NCBI GenBank assembly: GCA_013416795.1
Contig: RQSC01000523.1
Span: 144,084-165,931 of the forward strand
DNA from: Prasinococcaceae sp. CCMP 1430
Taxonomy: Eukaryota > Prasinodermophyta > Palmophyllophyceae > Prasinococcales > Prasinococcaceae
Direction: 5' to 3'
DNA length: 21,848 bases
Under the pieces are notes generated by a model that saw only the letters and a program-made list of their open reading frames with translations, was not told the DNA's origin and ran no database searches. The translations under genes and the position numbers were made by a program. Shown in pieces: positions 18,773 through 21,848 of the stretch; the first letter of the stretch is position 1; every line of letters starts with the position of its first letter.

Positions 18773-19000
18773 GGACGACTGCGCATCCTCTACTTCATCA
18801 TATTCCAGCCGTACAATGCCTGTTACATCATTGACCGACGACGACCGCGCCCCAGCCCTGCCCAACACAATACTGGCTGCTCGGGCGCTTGCATATGCGC
18901 ATGGCATGAAGCCCGTCACGAGACAAGCGGACGAGGCCTTTGTATTTTTCAGAAATGTACTTTTACTGCTACAGCACGAGTCACAGAGGCTTGCCTCCCT
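18773..19000. other. Convergent intergenic spacer
   Basis: Region between the stops of the LW-domain gene (+) and the Hsp70 gene (-). It has AT-rich patches (18790-18835 and 18940-18975, with TTTGTATTTTTCAG) in line with 3' processing signals. No gene seen. Confidence 0.5.
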
Positions 19001-21339
19001 CTATTCTCCTCGCCTGATGGCGAGCGCCCGAAGCTCCTCCTTGTAGCTCTCGGCCTGGTTGCACGCCTTGAGCTCGTCGAGCAGCTCCGCCTCGCACCGC
19101 TCGATCTCCGAGTCCACGCGCGACGTGACCGCCGCGTCGAGCGCCATTTGCTTCGTCACGATGCGCATGCCAATGTTGGCGAAGCGCGTTTTGGTGCTCT
19201 TGTCCCACTTCTTGAGTTTCTTCTCCTCGGAGGCGAGCTCCATCAGCAGAATTTTCACCCGGTTGTTGAGCGAGTCGCCGCGCAAGAGGATGTCCTGCTG
19301 GGCTGCCCTCGCCGCGTCCTCGCGCGCGAACCGCGCCGCCTCGTTCACCATGCGATCAACCTGGCGGCCCCGCGCGAGGCGGCGGCGCATGCGGCGGTCA
19401 GCGCGCGCGGCTCGCAGGCAGCTCGCGCGCGGCTCGAGCGCGGGTCGCTCGCACCTCTGCTTTGGTCAGCGTTCCAGCGGTGGTGAGCGTGGCCGCCCTA
19501 CGCCTGCCCGTGGTCTCCTCGAGCGCCTCAACAGTCACCAATTGGTCCCTGTCGATCGAGAGCGTCACCGCGATCTTCGGCACGCCCTTGGGCGCGGGCG
19601 GAATGCCCTCGAGGTAGAGCTGTCCGAGCAGCTTGCTGTCCTTGGCGAAGACGCGCTCCCCCTGCAGCACGTTCACCAGGATGCGTCGCTGGTTGGGCGC
19701 GGAGGTCGAGTACACCTTGAAGCCCCGCGCGGGCAGCTTGGAGTTCCGCGGAATGAGGATCTCATTGCGATTGTCACCAACGACCGTCTTCTCGATGCCA
19801 ATGGAGAGCGAGTTCACGTCTGTCAGCACGATGCCAGTGATCTCCTTGCTCAGGATGGCGCCCTGCACCGCTGCGCCCAGCGCGACGGCCTCGTCGGGGT
19901 TGACGCCCGCCACTGGTTCCTTGCCGGAGCAGAGCTTTTTGGCGACCGCGCGCGCGCACGCCATGCGGGTGGAGCCGCCGACGAGCACGAGCTCGTCGAC
20001 GCTGCCGCCAGCCATGGGGAACGAGCGCCAAAGCCCCGCGTCCTCGAGGGCGAGCTGCGTGGGCGCCTTCAGCCGCTCCACGAGGTCCTTCACGAGGCGC
20101 TCGAAGACCTTGCGCGTGAGCGTCGTCTCAAGGTCCCGCGGCTTGCCGTCTGAGCCGTACGCGAGGAAGGGCAGGCTGATGGTCGTCTGCTCGGCCTCGC
20201 TGAGCTCGCACTTGGCGCGCTCCGCCGCCTCGGTGATGCGCTGCATCGCCGCGCGATCGGCGCTCGCGTCCACTCCGTGCTGCGCGCGCGCGCGAACCGA
20301 GGCGCCCCGCGATCGCGCGACCGCGCGCGCGCGGCGCACGCACGGTCAGCCACTCGCTGGCCTTGGCGACGGGGCGCGCGCGCTTGCGCTTCACGCGCGC
20401 GAGAGGGCGCACCTGCTTCTTGAACTCCTCCACGATCCACTGCGCGACGCGCGCGTCGAAGTCGTCGCCGCCGAGCCTGTCGTCGCCGGCGGTCGCGAGC
20501 ACCTCGAAGACGCCGTCACCCAGCTCGAGCACGGAGACGTCGAAGGTGCCACCGCCCAGGTCGAACACCAGCGCCGTCTTGCGTCTCTCGTTCGCGCCCG
20601 GCGAGCCGCCCTGCAGGCCGTACGCGAGCGCGGCTGCCGTCGGCTCGTTGATGATGCGAAGGACGTCGAGCCCGGCGATCTCACCCGCAGAGCGCGTGCC
20701 CTGTCGCTGCTGCTCGTTGAAGTAGGCGGGCACCGTCACCACCGCCTTTCGGACGCGCTCGCCCACAAAGTTCTCCACGTCCGTCGCGAGCACGCGCAGC
20801 ACCTCGGCGGACACCTGCTCGGGCGCGAGCGTGCCGTTGCCGCCGCTCGCCCGCGCGGCTGCCTCGGCGTGCGTGCCGCCGGCGTCGAGGCGCGCCGGGC
20901 CGGCGCCGTCGGCGCCCGAGGGCACGACGCCGTAGGGGAGAGTGGCAGCTACATCCTCGACCTCGGCGTACGTGCGGCCGATGAGCCGCTTCACGCTGCT
21001 GAACGTCGCGCCCGCGTTGAGCGCCGCCTGGTTCTTCGCGGCCTTGCCGACCAGCCGCTTGCCGTCGGGCGCGTACGCGACCACGCTTGGCGTCGTGCGC
21101 TCGCCGTCGGCGTTGGGCACGATGGCGGGGCTGCTGCCCTCGACGACGGCGGCCGCGGAGTTCGTCGTGCCCAGGTCGATGCCCGCCACGCGCTCCGCCA
21201 TCGCCGCCGCGCAGAGCCGCCGCTGCCGCGCCCGCCCGCCCGATGGTACTGCGGACGCATGTACGTCATCGCGCACTGATATGGGAGGGGGGGGGGGGGT
21301 GCAGGAGGGCGCGAGCGCGAGCACGAGTGTGCACGCCAT
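19001..21339 (-). CDS. HSP70: Hsp70 chaperone, DnaK type
   Basis: Exons (minus) from 21201 or 21339 to 20413, 20279-19455 and 19360-19001. Introns are 133 nt (GTGCGC...GCGCAG) and 94 nt (GTGCGA...GCCAG), both phase 0. The joins give EEFKKQ-HGVDAS and LTKAE-VDRMVNE, as in DnaK. From the Met at 21201 it is 657 aa: GIDLGTTNS (7-15), VPAYFN (157-162), [12 protein letters not shown] (185-196), [13 protein letters not shown] (213-225), then VLVGGSTRM and [14 protein letters not shown]. It is an ATP-driven folding chaperone with DnaJ partners. A start at 21339 adds 46 residues that might be a targeting peptide. The peptide-binding domain is divergent ([10 protein letters not shown] rather than DVTPLSLGIE). 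The lid exon is highly charged and ends RRGE, without EEVD or an ER signal. An Ala/Gly loop (about 96-122) is inserted. Bacterial type, hence organellar is likely, but the compartment is unproven. Confidence 0.92.
21287..21299. repeat. Poly-G (13) tract
   Basis: A run of 13 G inside the possible N-terminal extension of the Hsp70 gene, where it would encode consecutive Pro. Its presence is one reason to doubt the upstream start at 21339. Confidence 0.85.
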
Positions 21340-21848
21340 GCGCCATTATTGAACAGAACACCCCCACGGGCGACTTCTTTCCAAGTCAAAATGCATTCAA
21401 TGCGCGGGACGGCGCTCGGCCGCGGGCGCGCGATCCGCTCGCGCATCGACGGATTAGATTTGATGGGGAGGACCGCTCGCCGCCCCGCGGCGGGAAAACA
21501 AAAAAACTGAAGCAGGAAAAACAAAAGAAAAAGGAAAAAAGAAAATGTTACGGCTTGGGCCGCAGTTGACCCTAAATATGTACCCTAATACCGGCTCGAA
21601 TGGTCACGTCAACAACAATACAGTACTGTACTGTACTGTGAACCGCAACCTGTGTCCGCCCGACCTAGTACAGAAAGCTTTTTGCTGTTGGAGGAGCTGT
21701 CTCTCTTCGCGCGCAGCGCTCGCCGCGCCGCGCTCGCTCCGGCGAGCCCGCCGGTCATCCGCGCGCCTCCCGCGCGCCGCCCCCGCCGCGGTCACTCGTC
21801 CCTCGGGCGACCCCCGTCCGCGATTGGGCGATAGCGCGATCCGCGATT
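21340..21848. other. Upstream region of the Hsp70 gene, to window end
   Basis: It contains a purine tract (about 21494-21545, A-rich), i.e. a long T/C tract on the Hsp70 strand that could be promoter sequence or the end of a 5' UTR intron (TGCTTCAG within it). At 21621-21640 a TACTG pentanucleotide repeat creates the palindrome ACAGTACTGT. The last 180 bases are GC-rich with no supported coding frame. Confidence 0.55.
21621..21640. repeat. TACTG pentanucleotide repeat / GTAC palindromes
   Basis: Three to four copies of TACTG in tandem, producing overlapping palindromes centred on GTAC. Located about 280 bp upstream of the outermost Hsp70 start. Confidence 0.75.

Noticed and set aside
21652-21834. 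Short frames at the right edge as the beginning of another gene
   Set aside because: About 60 codons of Arg/Ala/Pro-rich sequence, no domain, no splice context to judge.
1-21848. Bacterial origin, or a CRISPR array, integron or phage-type system
   Set aside because: Family-conserved joins across GT-AG introns, eukaryotic gene families and lack of operon structure show nuclear DNA; no spaced direct-repeat array or attachment site was seen.

Overview
The window is nuclear DNA from a very GC-rich unicellular eukaryote. Most protein genes are broken by short GT-AG introns (83-174 nt, one of 555 nt) whose joins restore conserved protein sequence. The gene set (plant-type vacuolar sorting receptor, signal peptide peptidase, DnaJ with X-domain, Golgi-type sulfotransferase, WbsX-type carbohydrate enzyme, TFIIS N-domain protein) fits a photosynthetic protist such as a pelagophyte or haptophyte alga. 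The exact lineage cannot be fixed from sequence alone.

Layout, left to right: a coiled-coil/EF-hand protein resembling the CSPP1 centrosome-cilium family (+, 525-3166); an intronless secreted or membrane-anchored WbsX/GH99-like protein (-, 3705-5465); a 605-bp divergent spacer with a 31-G tract; a DnaJ-X co-chaperone (+, three exons, 6071-7843); a vacuolar sorting receptor (-, two exons, 8159-10033); an orphan coding-like exon (-, about 10079-10347); a pair of diverged tRNA-Pro-like repeats (10434-10695); a sulfotransferase-like type II membrane protein (+, two exons, 11548-13321); a secreted 16-cysteine protein (-, two exons, 13767-14342); a signal peptide peptidase (+, two exons, 14949-16712); a three-span membrane protein of unknown family (-, 16815 to about 17548); a TFIIS N-domain protein (+, 17987-18772); and a DnaK-type Hsp70 (-, three exons, 19001 to 21201 or 21339).

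The genes do not form an operon or cluster. Several concern the secretory pathway (sorting receptor, intramembrane protease, sulfotransferase, WbsX protein, Cys-rich secreted protein), and a DnaJ and an Hsp70 are both present, but nothing shows that they are co-regulated. Convergent gene pairs are separated by short, relatively AT-rich spacers; divergent pairs by GC-rich spacers with simple repeats. Exon boundaries were worked out by hand from splice motifs, phase and family conservation; no transcript data were available.
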